In this document: positions 9,817 to 17,722 of the stretch, piece by piece | How the letters are laid out: each line of letters starts with the position of its first letter | Numbering within the stretch: the stretch's first letter is position 1 | Source: Manganitrophus sp963718695 | GTDB lineage: Bacteria > Nitrospirota > Nitrospiria > SBBL01 > Manganitrophaceae | Assembly: GCA_963718695.1 (NCBI GenBank) | Contig: OY970371.1 | Location: forward strand, 2,480,001 to 2,544,000 | Direction of reading: 5' to 3' | DNA: 64,000 bases | Program-made: the position numbers and the translations under genes | The notes under the pieces: model-generated | Databases searched by the model: none | What the model saw: the letters and a program-made list of their open reading frames with translations, nothing else | What the model was told of the DNA's origin: nothing

Positions 9817-9837
9817 GGATGGCAGTCGGTGCCATCC
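9817..9837. terminator. Perfect 8-bp stem hairpin between two glycosyltransferase genes
   Basis: GGATGGCA at 9817-9824 pairs with TGCCATCC at 9830-9837 around a 5-base loop. It lies in the 196-bp space between the GT2 gene and the GT4 gene. No clear T-tract follows on either strand, so a factor-independent terminator is doubtful; it could be an attenuating or mRNA-stabilising hairpin. Confidence 0.3.
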
Positions 9838-9960
9838 AGATCTATGTTTCAGCAGTGCTGTCCTTGGATATTGATTACTGTAGGAAGTCCAGGAATTGGT
9901 CTATTTTCCAAAGAGGCCAATCGAACCCTTTCCGTTGGAGTCCTCCACTGGAAAGCGGCT

Positions 9961-10911
9961 CTACTTCAAATGTTTGTTATATTCCATATCAAACCACATT
10001 GCGAAAAAGAGCGACTGCAGACCGGAAATAATGAGAAAGGCGGAAAATAGAGCGCTGACAGGGGTCACTGCATAACCGACGAGTCGTAACGTAAGTAGAT
10101 AGAAGCCAAGAAGCAACCCAGAAGGAGTAAGGCAAATACCTAAAAAGTAAAAGAAGACAAGTGGATGAAAGTCTCGTATGATGTACTTATGCATCATACG
10201 GGTAAAAAACCCTTTTAATAGCAACCAACTAATCGTCGGAATTACTTTCCAGAGACGAATCCCGAACTTCTCTCCAATGTTATAAACCGGCCGAACGGAT
10301 ACATCCCTGACCCTGAAATTATTAATGTTTAACTTAATTAGAAGATCATTCGGCATTCCGTACTTTTTATAAATCATATCCAAATCCAGTGAACGGAGTG
10401 CGATCAGGGAAATCGCAGTATAACCAGATTGAGAATCGGCAACGTGCCAATACCCTGAAGCAATCTTAGTTAAAAGCGACAGAATAGAATTGCCCAAGTA
10501 GCGATAATGCGGAATCATCTTCCAGGATTCGCCGCGGAACAACCGGTTGCCCTTCACATAGTCTGCTTCCCCTCTAACTATCGGCGAGACCACCCGGTCA
10601 AGATCAGCCGGATCCATCTGAGCATCACCGGCCATTACGGCAACAACTTCAACTTTTTCATCCATGGCCTGCTTGTAACCGGTTACGATCGCTCCCCCGA
10701 CCCCTTGATTTTCTAAATGCTGAATCAGCACAAACCGATAAGGAGCCTTCGATACATACCCTTTTACAATTTCAGCCGTTTTATCTAAGCTATTATCATC
10801 AACAACAAAAACGCGGTCCACGAAAGGGGGCAAGGTATCTAAGACTTGTCCGATAAGCCTCTCTTCATTGTGTGCTGGTACAACGACCGCAATTCGATGA
10901 TTTTGAAGCAT
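9961..10911 (-). CDS. GT2-family glycosyltransferase, dolichyl/polyprenyl-phosphate sugar synthase-like
   Basis: 316 residues from the ATG at 10911, chosen because AGGAG lies 4 bases upstream; a start 33 bp earlier would overlap the upstream gene. The N-terminal GT-A domain has VVVPAHNEERLIGQVL, VFVVDDNSLDKT and the metal-binding acidic segment GDAQMDPADL. Two membrane segments close the C-terminus (about residues 240-310). This layout is that of DPM1/GtrB-like enzymes that charge undecaprenyl-phosphate with a sugar. The adjacent DUF2723 protein could use such a lipid-linked sugar, which makes a two-gene glycosylation module plausible but unproven. Confidence 0.85.
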   Translation of the reverse strand: MLQNHRIAVVVPAHNEERLIGQVLDTLPPFVDRVFVVDDNSLDKTAEIVKGYVSKAPYRFVLIQHLENQGVGGAIVTGYKQAMDEKVEVVAVMAGDAQMDPADLDRVVSPIVRGEADYVKGNRLFRGESWKMIPHYRYLGNSILSLLTKIASGYWHVADSQSGYTAISLIALRSLDLDMIYKKYGMPNDLLIKLNINNFRVRDVSVRPVYNIGEKFGIRLWKVIPTISWLLLKGFFTRMMHKYIIRDFHPLVFFYFLGICLTPSGLLLGFYLLTLRLVGYAVTPVSALFSAFLIISGLQSLFFAMWFDMEYNKHLK

Positions 10912-10924
10912 TGCACTCCTTGGG

Positions 10925-13054
10925 CTAACCCTGCCTAAGCGCATCTAACTTCTCTTGTGCGCCGATATGTTCCCGATCCCCCGCTAACGCCTTCTCTAAA
11001 TGTAGAATTGCTTTTTCTCTTTTTCCTATTTGATCATACAGCAGTCCAAGCCGATAATTTGTTTCCGCACTGTCAGGTTGAATCTGCTCGGCTTGTAATA
11101 AAGCCGCTTCAGCTTGAGGATATCGTTTGCTTTCCAGATAAAGTAAACCCAAATTTCTTTGAGCATGTACATGACTGGGATTAAGCGAAAGGAGCTTTTG
11201 AAAATAAGCTTCAGCCTTATCAAACTGTCGCAATTCACCATGCGAAATACCTAGGAAGTTTAATAAATAGTTATCTTTTGGAATAAGCGCATACGCCATT
11301 TCAAAATGTTGTAAGGCAAGGTCATATCGCTCCTTTTGAAGAAAATAGGATCCCAAATTCGTAAAAAAATTTCCATAGAATCGGCTCTCCTCCTGGTTCA
11401 GAGATAATTGATCCAAATCGAAATTCGCTTTCAATTTTAGCCGATAATCGTTCAACAGCTTTTCTTCAATCGGAGGAGGAGACTCCAATATTTTAAATAA
11501 CATGCCGTTGAGAGTTAAATAAGGGAATACGAGATGATCATTCCCCCCATCCGACTCCCAGTAGATCGGATGTTTACTAATATTTTGGCTCAGGAAGACG
11601 GATCCGGGCATTTCAGACCCCGCTGCGGGAACGGTCACCAGCGGCAATCTCTTCTTGGTCGCTTTAAAGAAGAAATCGGGTGCCAGAAAATCGACATTGG
11701 CGAGATAGGTCACGTCTGAACGAAGGTTTCCAACCTCTTGCAAGTAGCTAAAAGGGAAATAGGACTCCCTCGTGAATACAATGGCGTTGTTCTCCAGATC
11801 TAACAAATTCGTTTTAAATACCCTTTCTGGGGTCCAATAGTCGGATTTATTATTTTGGGAGAGATGACTAAAAAAGAGAATTAAAACGTTCATGGCCAAC
11901 ATAGCCCAAAAGGCGTTAATTATCCTTGGAGTTAAATCAAAACGCCGAATCGATCTCAATACCATCGAATAAACCCACCAAGATCCCACACCAACTAGAA
12001 CAGTAAAAACGAGAAACCCCGAGAGGTAGTTTGAAGAATCTCCCCAAAAACGGATAAAGAAAAGAAAAGGAGGAAAGAAAAATGCAGTTAAAATGGCCGC
12101 TATTTTCTTTTCCTTCAGAATAAGATAAACAAGTCCCGACAACCCTAATCCTATACCTAAGATTGAAAAATTGGTCGGGTAGAAATGCAAATAATGTAAA
12201 ACCTGCGGGAGAAGCACACTTTTCACACCGGGAATAGCTAAATGAACCCTTCCATCTTTGCGATCGGTCACATGAATTATAAATTGTTGAAGTGTTTGAG
12301 GGTCTCCCCAATTAAAATAAGGTTCCTGGCTGGCCCGAATTGGCAGATAAAGATAAACAGAAAAACCTAATAGAAGAAAAAATAAAACAATAAAACTATA
12401 TTTGAAAAGGCCTAAAAAATTTGGCTTTATCCATAGGTAATAAAGTAAAACTAACAATAATGGGAGATATAGAATCTCGATGGAATGAGCCCCTAGACTC
12501 AGACCGAAAAGAAAAGGCAATAAAAATAGCCATTCGAGGTTCTCTTCCGTCTTGGCATGGGTTAATTCAATGTTTCGCCGAATCGAAATATATATGAATA
12601 AGGCTGTAAATACGTTGATGAGTGTATAAACTTCAGGAACATTCGAATTCTCCCACAAGGCATTTGAAAAAGAAAAAAGAATTGCCGCGGAGAAAGCGAT
12701 CGCCTGATTAGGCTTATGGTAGAAGTTCAAATTTCCTGAGATAGATAAATAATCCAATATTGTTTTAATAATCAAATACACACATGCAGCAGTTAATGCT
12801 CCAAAAAAAGAAGACAATAAGGTTACCTTAAATGCAATGCTCCCCATGGGGAGCATTGTAAATAGTTTTGCAATAATCGAATAAAGAGGAAAGCCAGATG
12901 GATGGGCAATTCCCAGACTGAATCCAACCGTCTGAAATTCAGCCCCATCCCTCCAATAGAACGAGGGAGTGGCAGTAAACAGATATATAGAAAAGGAGAT
13001 AAAAAAAATAAACGCAGAAGTAGAATCTATTTTTTTTGAATAAATCATAGGCAT
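10925..13054 (-). CDS. DUF2723 multi-pass membrane protein with C-terminal TPR domain
   Basis: 709 residues from the ATG at 13054 (an ATG at 13048 is equally possible); starts further upstream fall inside the pilin terminator hairpin. The N-terminal 450 residues are polytopic, with the DUF2723 hallmark YWRDGAEFQTVGFSLGIAHP and PSGFPLYSIIAKLF near the first loop. DUF2723 proteins resemble GT-C fold O-mannosyltransferases such as TMEM260 and are predicted to transfer sugars from lipid carriers to proteins. Residues about 560-705 are four TPR-like repeats (FFTNLGSYFLQKERYDLAL onwards). It sits directly downstream of the pilin gene and 13 bp before the GT2 gene, so pilin or another exported protein is a conceivable substrate. 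This is inference. Confidence 0.8.
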   Translation of the reverse strand: MPMIYSKKIDSTSAFIFFISFSIYLFTATPSFYWRDGAEFQTVGFSLGIAHPSGFPLYSIIAKLFTMLPMGSIAFKVTLLSSFFGALTAACVYLIIKTILDYLSISGNLNFYHKPNQAIAFSAAILFSFSNALWENSNVPEVYTLINVFTALFIYISIRRNIELTHAKTEENLEWLFLLPFLFGLSLGAHSIEILYLPLLLVLLYYLWIKPNFLGLFKYSFIVLFFLLLGFSVYLYLPIRASQEPYFNWGDPQTLQQFIIHVTDRKDGRVHLAIPGVKSVLLPQVLHYLHFYPTNFSILGIGLGLSGLVYLILKEKKIAAILTAFFFPPFLFFIRFWGDSSNYLSGFLVFTVLVGVGSWWVYSMVLRSIRRFDLTPRIINAFWAMLAMNVLILFFSHLSQNNKSDYWTPERVFKTNLLDLENNAIVFTRESYFPFSYLQEVGNLRSDVTYLANVDFLAPDFFFKATKKRLPLVTVPAAGSEMPGSVFLSQNISKHPIYWESDGGNDHLVFPYLTLNGMLFKILESPPPIEEKLLNDYRLKLKANFDLDQLSLNQEESRFYGNFFTNLGSYFLQKERYDLALQHFEMAYALIPKDNYLLNFLGISHGELRQFDKAEAYFQKLLSLNPSHVHAQRNLGLLYLESKRYPQAEAALLQAEQIQPDSAETNYRLGLLYDQIGKREKAILHLEKALAGDREHIGAQEKLDALRQG

Positions 13055-13060
13055 GCAAAA

Positions 13061-13097
13061 TAGGGTGGATGGCCTCTTAGAGAGTCCATCCACCCTA
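13061..13097 (-). terminator. Hairpin terminator after the pilin gene
   Basis: A 12-bp perfect inverted repeat (TAGGGTGGATGG at 13061-13072; complement at 13086-13097) encloses a 13-base loop. Read on the minus strand it starts 18 bases after the pilin stop and ends in a short T run (TTTTG). It separates the highly expressed pilin from the glycan cluster. Confidence 0.7.
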
Positions 13098-13115
13098 TGG
13101 ATAGCGAGAAACCGA

Positions 13116-13538
13116 TTAGTTATTAAACGAGCTCGGGTCGAGATCAGTTAATGTCTTAGCCTGGTTAATTGTCCATTCATCACCAGAAACCCTACCAGCA
13201 ATCCCTGTCGCAATTGCTGTAAATGCGACACTCGTGAGCGAACCACCCGTCGCGAGGGTATATTCGTATCTCGGCGAACCAGACGTGGCGAACCCAACCC
13301 TGGCAAGCGAGGCCCCCACGTAACCATTATTCGGAGAGGCAGCGACATTTTCGGCCGCATAGGCCACCATATTGGTGAAGACCGCTCCAAGATTGGCCTT
13401 CGCCTCCGCCTGCTGCGATTTGGCCTGATAATTTAAGAAGTTCGGGATCGCAATCGCCGCCAGAATACCGACAATCGCAACCACGATCATTAACTCGATC
13501 AGCGTGAACCCTTTTTGATTTTTTACTTTATGAAGCAT
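13116..13538 (-). CDS. pilA: Type IVa major pilin-like prepilin
   Basis: 140 residues from the ATG at 13538, preceded by a strong GAGGAGG ribosome binding site; an upstream in-frame start is rejected because the class III leader must be short. The leader is MLHKVKNQKG, cleaved by PilD before Phe11, followed by FTLIELMIVVAIVGILAAIA with the Glu at +5 needed for assembly. The remaining region (AKANLGAVFTNMVAYA, then a Gly/Ser/Thr-rich globular part) is typical of small pilins of Geobacter/Nitrospirota type. Its own sigma-54 type promoter and terminator imply separate transcription. Length and the lack of a cysteine pair fit a major rather than minor pilin. Confidence 0.93.
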   Translation of the reverse strand: MLHKVKNQKGFTLIELMIVVAIVGILAAIAIPNFLNYQAKSQQAEAKANLGAVFTNMVAYAAENVAASPNNGYVGASLARVGFATSGSPRYEYTLATGGSLTSVAFTAIATGIAGRVSGDEWTINQAKTLTDLDPSSFNN

Positions 13539-13602
13539 TTTTTCCTCCTCTGTTTGAATCGACTTTCTTAGTATTTCCTTGTCGAACTTCAGGCCAAGGT
13601 AG

Positions 13603-13618
13603 TGCAGGTTATATGCCA
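13603..13618 (-). promoter_or_regulatory. Sigma-54 (-24/-12) promoter of the pilin gene
   Basis: Minus-strand sequence TGGCATATAACCTGCA matches TGGCAC-N5-TTGCA with the required GG-to-GC spacing of 10 bases. It predicts transcription starting near 13592, about 54 bases before the pilin ATG. PilR/sigma-54 control of pilA is well known in proteobacteria; the sequence here fits it. Confidence 0.75.
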
Positions 13619-13628
13619 ATACTCCCAC

Positions 13629-13989
13629 AAGGAATAAAACAATATTTTCTTTTATTTATAATGACTTACATTTGTCCTTGATGAATGGACTGTATCTGAA
13701 AGTCCAAAGATTGTCAGTGGATAATCTCTTCTGTGACATTTTTTGTCAAAGCCACGCATAAATGAAAAGCAATACGTTGGATTTCACAAAAGACCAAATA
13801 GGTAAAGATCAATTACTTCTCAAGCGTAAGGATCAATACAACCGATGGGGCGATACGGTGTCCAGACCTATTCCGTTTTCTACTTCCCTGGTCGTATCTG
13901 ACTTAGATACACATCTATGGCGATCGATATGAATCAATCATCTTATCTCGATCAGTCCAAACAGGTATATCCTCCTTACTATTCCATAT
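13629..13989. other. Intergenic region upstream of pilin, no gene seen
   Basis: About 360 bp of AT-richer sequence with no credible reading frame. It contains TGTC/GACA half-sites (around 13711-13750) upstream of the -24/-12 promoter, where an enhancer-binding protein could sit. That placement is suggestive only. Confidence 0.4.
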
Positions 13990-14820
13990 CTAGTGAATTG
14001 ATCCTTTTGACACTTCTTTTTGGTTGGATGATTCTGTAGGAAGGGCTTCCAGGTCTGGCTTCTTCGGAGAGTGATCCTGCAAAAGAGGCTCGCCGAACCC
14101 GGCCTCTCTGAAACGAGAAATCAATTTATCATTCTTCGGGTCCAGCTTCAACGAATGGGCCCATGCTTCTTTGGCAAGATCGAGACGGTTTTGTTTCAGG
14201 TAGAGCTCACCAAGATGTTCATGGATCACAGGGTCTTCAGGGACGAGCGAAACCGCTCTATTGAGCGCTTCAAGCGCCTCCGGGATTTTCCCTTTCTTGT
14301 AATACGCCCATCCGAGGCTATCGACGAAGTAACCGTCGTCCGGCCGAATGGCAAGTGCGCGATTGATCAGGTCGATCGCCTCATTCAAGCGAATTCCCTT
14401 CTCAGCATAGGTATAGCCAAGGTAATTCAAAGCATTGGCATGATTGGAGTCAAGTGAAATCGTCTTCTCCATCTGCTTGATCACATCTTCAAATCGATTC
14501 AGCTTGTCGTAGGTTGCGCCAAGGTGAAAATGGAGGTCCGGCGTTTTTGGGCTTTTTTCGATTCCCTGAGCAAAAATCCGAGCGGCCTCTTCGAACCGGT
14601 CCTCCTCGTACAACACCAAGCCGTTAAAGAGATACGCCTCCGGGCGCTGAACGTCGATTTGTCTCGCCAGATCCCCTTGCTCCAGCGCCTCCTTTATTTT
14701 CTTCAACTTATAGAAATAAAGGGCGCCCAAACGGATGCGGAACGTCATACAGTTTATTATCCTTGCTGAGAATATCTTCATAGATGGAAACCGCCTTTTC
14801 ATAACCATCGCCCTCTTCAT
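13990..14820 (-). CDS. TPR protein, 3' part of a frameshifted gene
   Basis: This frame holds the C-terminal TPR array (RIRLGALYFYKLKKIKEAL onwards), with repeats such as PDLHFHLGATYDKLNRFED and DGYFVDSLGWAYYKKGKIPEA. The first 23 or so codons are out-of-frame sequence: real homology-like TPR text resumes exactly where the upstream frame loses it, near 14739-14746. The last 30 residues are polar. With the 5' part it would make one protein of about 620 residues. No ribosome binding site supports independent translation. Confidence 0.75.
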   Translation of the reverse strand: MKRAMVMKRRFPSMKIFSARIINCMTFRIRLGALYFYKLKKIKEALEQGDLARQIDVQRPEAYLFNGLVLYEEDRFEEAARIFAQGIEKSPKTPDLHFHLGATYDKLNRFEDVIKQMEKTISLDSNHANALNYLGYTYAEKGIRLNEAIDLINRALAIRPDDGYFVDSLGWAYYKKGKIPEALEALNRAVSLVPEDPVIHEHLGELYLKQNRLDLAKEAWAHSLKLDPKNDKLISRFREAGFGEPLLQDHSPKKPDLEALPTESSNQKEVSKGSIH

Positions 14821-15856
14821 AAAGCGACGCGAGATAGATCGTCAAGCGAAGGTCATCCGGCCTCACCTTCATCACCGCTTCGACCTTTTCAATCGCCTTT
14901 GCGAACTCTTTTTTCTCCACCCAAATCAACGCTTCTTGCAAAGGGATATCCAGATTGGAGGGGTCCGCTTGGGCCATTTCGTCTAAAAAACGGAGCGCTT
15001 CGTCAAACTCTTTTCCCTGAATCAGCAGTTGTATCAGGCGGACGGTTGCCTCGCGACTCCTTGGGTTGATCTCTTCGATTATCGTGCGGTAGACCCTTTC
15101 CGCCTCTTCCGGTTTCTCCTCCAATTCGTGAATGCGGGCCACTTCAAGATGGGCTTGCTCAAAATAGGGATGAAGCGACAGGGCCTTCCGGTAATGTTGC
15201 AGCGCAGCCTCGATTGCCTTCTTCTCAAAGGCAATTTTACCCAGATAATAATAGCCCAAGCCGGAAGCCGGATCGGCTTCGATCCCCTTCCGAATCATCT
15301 CCTCGGCCGGGGTGAGATCTCCCTGGGCGGCATAGATACTGGCAAGGCTATAAAAGGCATCGACCCTTTTTGGATCGAGATCGACCAACTGCTGAAAGGC
15401 ACTTAAGCCCCTCTCCGTTTGTCCGGAAGCGACGTAAATATTCCCGAGAAGACTTAAGACGCGGACATCTTTGGGATGAAGGTGTAAAGCGCGCTCCGCA
15501 TAAGAAATCGCTTCTTTCTGGTTGCCGAACTGGCTTAAAAGCGCGGCGACCCGGGTCAAGAGAAAAGCGGACTTCGGGTCATGCCGAAGCGCCGTAAGAT
15601 AGGCCTTTAGCGCGGCCTGCTCCTCTCCCTCACCCTCTAATTGAAGGCCGACCACGGCATGATAGTAGGCATCGGGGTTGGGAATCTCCTCCCGTGCCTC
15701 TTCATGGGGCATTGTCTCTATTGTCGAACCGTTGGATTTTAATGCAGCGCAGGAGATCAGTTGAGAGAAGAAAACCAGAAGGAAGAGAAACTTTGAAGTA
15801 CCTTCAAAACGCCAACAGGAGTATTGCTCTGAACGTATCTTAATAGGAACCTCCAT
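14708..15856 (-). CDS. TPR-repeat lipoprotein, 5' part of a frameshifted gene
   Basis: 382 residues. The N-terminus has a hydrophobic signal ending in LISCAAL, a lipobox, so the product should be a lipoprotein (outer-membrane facing). At least eight TPR units follow from about residue 60 (for example AFYSLASIYAAQGDLTPAEEM). The frame is lost after KDNKLYDV: removing one T at the GACGTTCC site (about 14739-14746) continues directly into the TPR frame of the 3' part. It starts 8 bp after tatA. TPR lipoproteins near pilin genes resemble PilF/PilW-type pilotins or secretion scaffolds, but length and repeat number differ. Either a real pseudogene or a sequencing error. Confidence 0.8.
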   Translation of the reverse strand: MEVPIKIRSEQYSCWRFEGTSKFLFLLVFFSQLISCAALKSNGSTIETMPHEEAREEIPNPDAYYHAVVGLQLEGEGEEQAALKAYLTALRHDPKSAFLLTRVAALLSQFGNQKEAISYAERALHLHPKDVRVLSLLGNIYVASGQTERGLSAFQQLVDLDPKRVDAFYSLASIYAAQGDLTPAEEMIRKGIEADPASGLGYYYLGKIAFEKKAIEAALQHYRKALSLHPYFEQAHLEVARIHELEEKPEEAERVYRTIIEEINPRSREATVRLIQLLIQGKEFDEALRFLDEMAQADPSNLDIPLQEALIWVEKKEFAKAIEKVEAVMKVRPDDLRLTIYLASLYEEGDGYEKAVSIYEDILSKDNKLYDVPHPFGRPLFL

Positions 15857-15864
15857 TTACTCAC

Positions 15865-16071
15865 TCAATGCTTTTCAACACCTTCCTTACGACCCTCTTC
15901 TCCTTTTTCTTTGGGAGTGACATCGATGGCATCCTGCTCGGACATTCCCTTCTTAAAGCCTCGGATTGCTTTGCCGAGGCCGAGGCCGATTTCAGGAAGT
16001 TTTCCGACGCCAAAAATAATGAGGATAATCACGAGGAGAACCAGAAGTTCGGGCATTCCGAGTCCAAACAT
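15865..16071 (-). CDS. tatA: Twin-arginine translocase subunit TatA/TatE
   Basis: 68 residues: a short N-terminal region (MFGLGMPELLVLLVIILIIF) forming the single membrane helix, the conserved FG hinge (FGVGKLPEIGLGLGKAIRGFKKGM) with the amphipathic helix, and a charged tail rich in Lys and Glu. TatA oligomers form the protein-conducting element for folded proteins exported by the Tat pathway. tatB and tatC are not in the window, so this is an isolated or split tat locus. The downstream TPR lipoprotein gene begins 8 bp after its stop. Confidence 0.93.
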   Translation of the reverse strand: MFGLGMPELLVLLVIILIIFGVGKLPEIGLGLGKAIRGFKKGMSEQDAIDVTPKEKGEEGRKEGVEKH

Positions 16072-16265
16072 AAATCACCTTGGGTTAAGCAGGTTAAGCG
16101 ATCTGTTTATGAGGGGCAGGCATTGCAGCCGATCCGGATGAAAAGCCCTTAAGCGCCTGGTGTAAAGATGCGGCAATCCCTATGGTGATATCCGATTGAG
16201 AAGTGTAACACACTCTTAACGTTCATCAAATTATAGGAGGAAACGACAACCTTGTCAAATCGAAT

Positions 16266-17669
16266 CTAGCCTTCCATCCCACCGTGTAGTCGCTTAGGAT
16301 GATCATCCGTCAGGTCCTCAAAACGGGTATATCGATCGATAAAAGCCATCGGGACATCCCCGATGGGGCCGTTTCTCTGTTTTCCGATAATGATCTCCGC
16401 CAGCCCTCTGCGACCGCAGATACACTCTCCCTCACGAGGACACTTACACGGGTCGTACACCTCCTCCCGATAAATGAAGAGGACCACATCGGCGTCCTGC
16501 TCGATCGCGCCGGATTCCCGCAGATCGGCGAGCATCGGTCTTTTTTTCTTCTCCGGCCGCGACTCCACGGCGCGGGAAAGCTGCGAGAGGGCAATCACCG
16601 GAACATGAAGTTCTTTTGCCAATGCCTTCAGAGAGCGGGAAATATCGGAGATTTCTTGCTGGCGGTTATCGGCATCTTCGCGTCCCCGCATTAACTGAAG
16701 GTAATCGACGATAATGAGATTCAGATTATGTTCCGCTTTGAGACGCCGGGCCTTCGCCCGCATCTCAAGAATCGACATGGAAGCGGAGTCGTCGATAAAG
16801 ATCGGTGCCTCGCTTAATTTTCCGGCCGCCCGGATCAGCTGCTGCCAATTATCATTTCCAGGCCTCCCAAGATATCCGGAGCGGATCTTATGCGAGTCGA
16901 CCCGCGCTTCGGAGCAGAGCATTCTAAAAACAAGCTGCTCTTTCGACATTTCCAAGCTGAAGACGCCGACGGTGTGCCGGTTTTTGATCGCCACATTTTG
17001 GGCCATTCCCAATGCGAACGCCGTCTTTCCCATCGAAGGGCGGCCGGCCACAATGATTAAATCGCCCGCCTGAAGTCCGGAAGTCATTTTATCGAGATCT
17101 TTAAAGCCGGTCGGAAGACCGGTAAGCCGCTGGTCCGCCAACTTTTCGATGATCTCGAAACCGGCCTTCACCAGATCCCGCATCGGAACGAACGTCCCCT
17201 GCATCTTCTTGTCGGAAATGGCAAAAATGTTTCGCTCGGCATGGTCTAACAGATCTTCGACCTTCCCTTGTGATTCATATCCAATGGTCACGATATCGGT
17301 CGCAATACTGATCAAACTCCGAAGCAGCGACTTTTCATGGACGATCTTCGCATGCATCCGGATATTGGCCGCCGTCGCGACGCTGTTGAGGATCTCCGCC
17401 AGATACGAGGCGCCTCCCACCGCTTCGAGCTGACCTTTCAGCCGGAGATGCTCGGTCAAAGTAATCAGATCGATCGCCTCACTCGCCCCGTTGAGCTCCA
17501 GCATGGCGGAAAAAATCTTCCGATGGCTCTCCTTGTAGAACTCATCGGCCCGCAGGATCTCAACCACTTTATTGACGGCTTGATTATCAAGAAGGACGGC
17601 CGCCAGCACCGCCTGCTCGGCCTCGAGGTTTTGAGGGGGAAGCTTCTGGATAGAAATGTCTGTCTGCAT
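16266..17669 (-). CDS. dnaB: Replicative DNA helicase DnaB with Cys-rich insert
   Basis: 467 residues, normal length. The N-terminal domain (residues 1-110, PPQNLEAEQAVLAAVLL) binds primase; the RecA-like C-terminal domain carries Walker A AGRPSMGKTAFAL, Walker B LNLIIVDYLQLM, and the arginine finger region IGKQRNGPIGDV. The hexamer unwinds DNA at the replication fork. In the loop between FIYREEVY and LAEIIIGKQRNG, where most DnaB proteins have a short acidic stretch, there are four cysteines at about 408, 410, 416 and 418 (CxCx5CxC), a possible metal site. No rplI gene lies upstream. The hisZ gene ends 53 bp upstream. Confidence 0.96.
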   Translation of the reverse strand: MQTDISIQKLPPQNLEAEQAVLAAVLLDNQAVNKVVEILRADEFYKESHRKIFSAMLELNGASEAIDLITLTEHLRLKGQLEAVGGASYLAEILNSVATAANIRMHAKIVHEKSLLRSLISIATDIVTIGYESQGKVEDLLDHAERNIFAISDKKMQGTFVPMRDLVKAGFEIIEKLADQRLTGLPTGFKDLDKMTSGLQAGDLIIVAGRPSMGKTAFALGMAQNVAIKNRHTVGVFSLEMSKEQLVFRMLCSEARVDSHKIRSGYLGRPGNDNWQQLIRAAGKLSEAPIFIDDSASMSILEMRAKARRLKAEHNLNLIIVDYLQLMRGREDADNRQQEISDISRSLKALAKELHVPVIALSQLSRAVESRPEKKKRPMLADLRESGAIEQDADVVLFIYREEVYDPCKCPREGECICGRRGLAEIIIGKQRNGPIGDVPMAFIDRYTRFEDLTDDHPKRLHGGMEG

Positions 17670-17722
17670 GATGGCACCACTTAAATTCGTTCAGGAATTT
17701 GCGTGAGCGGAAAGAACCCGGC

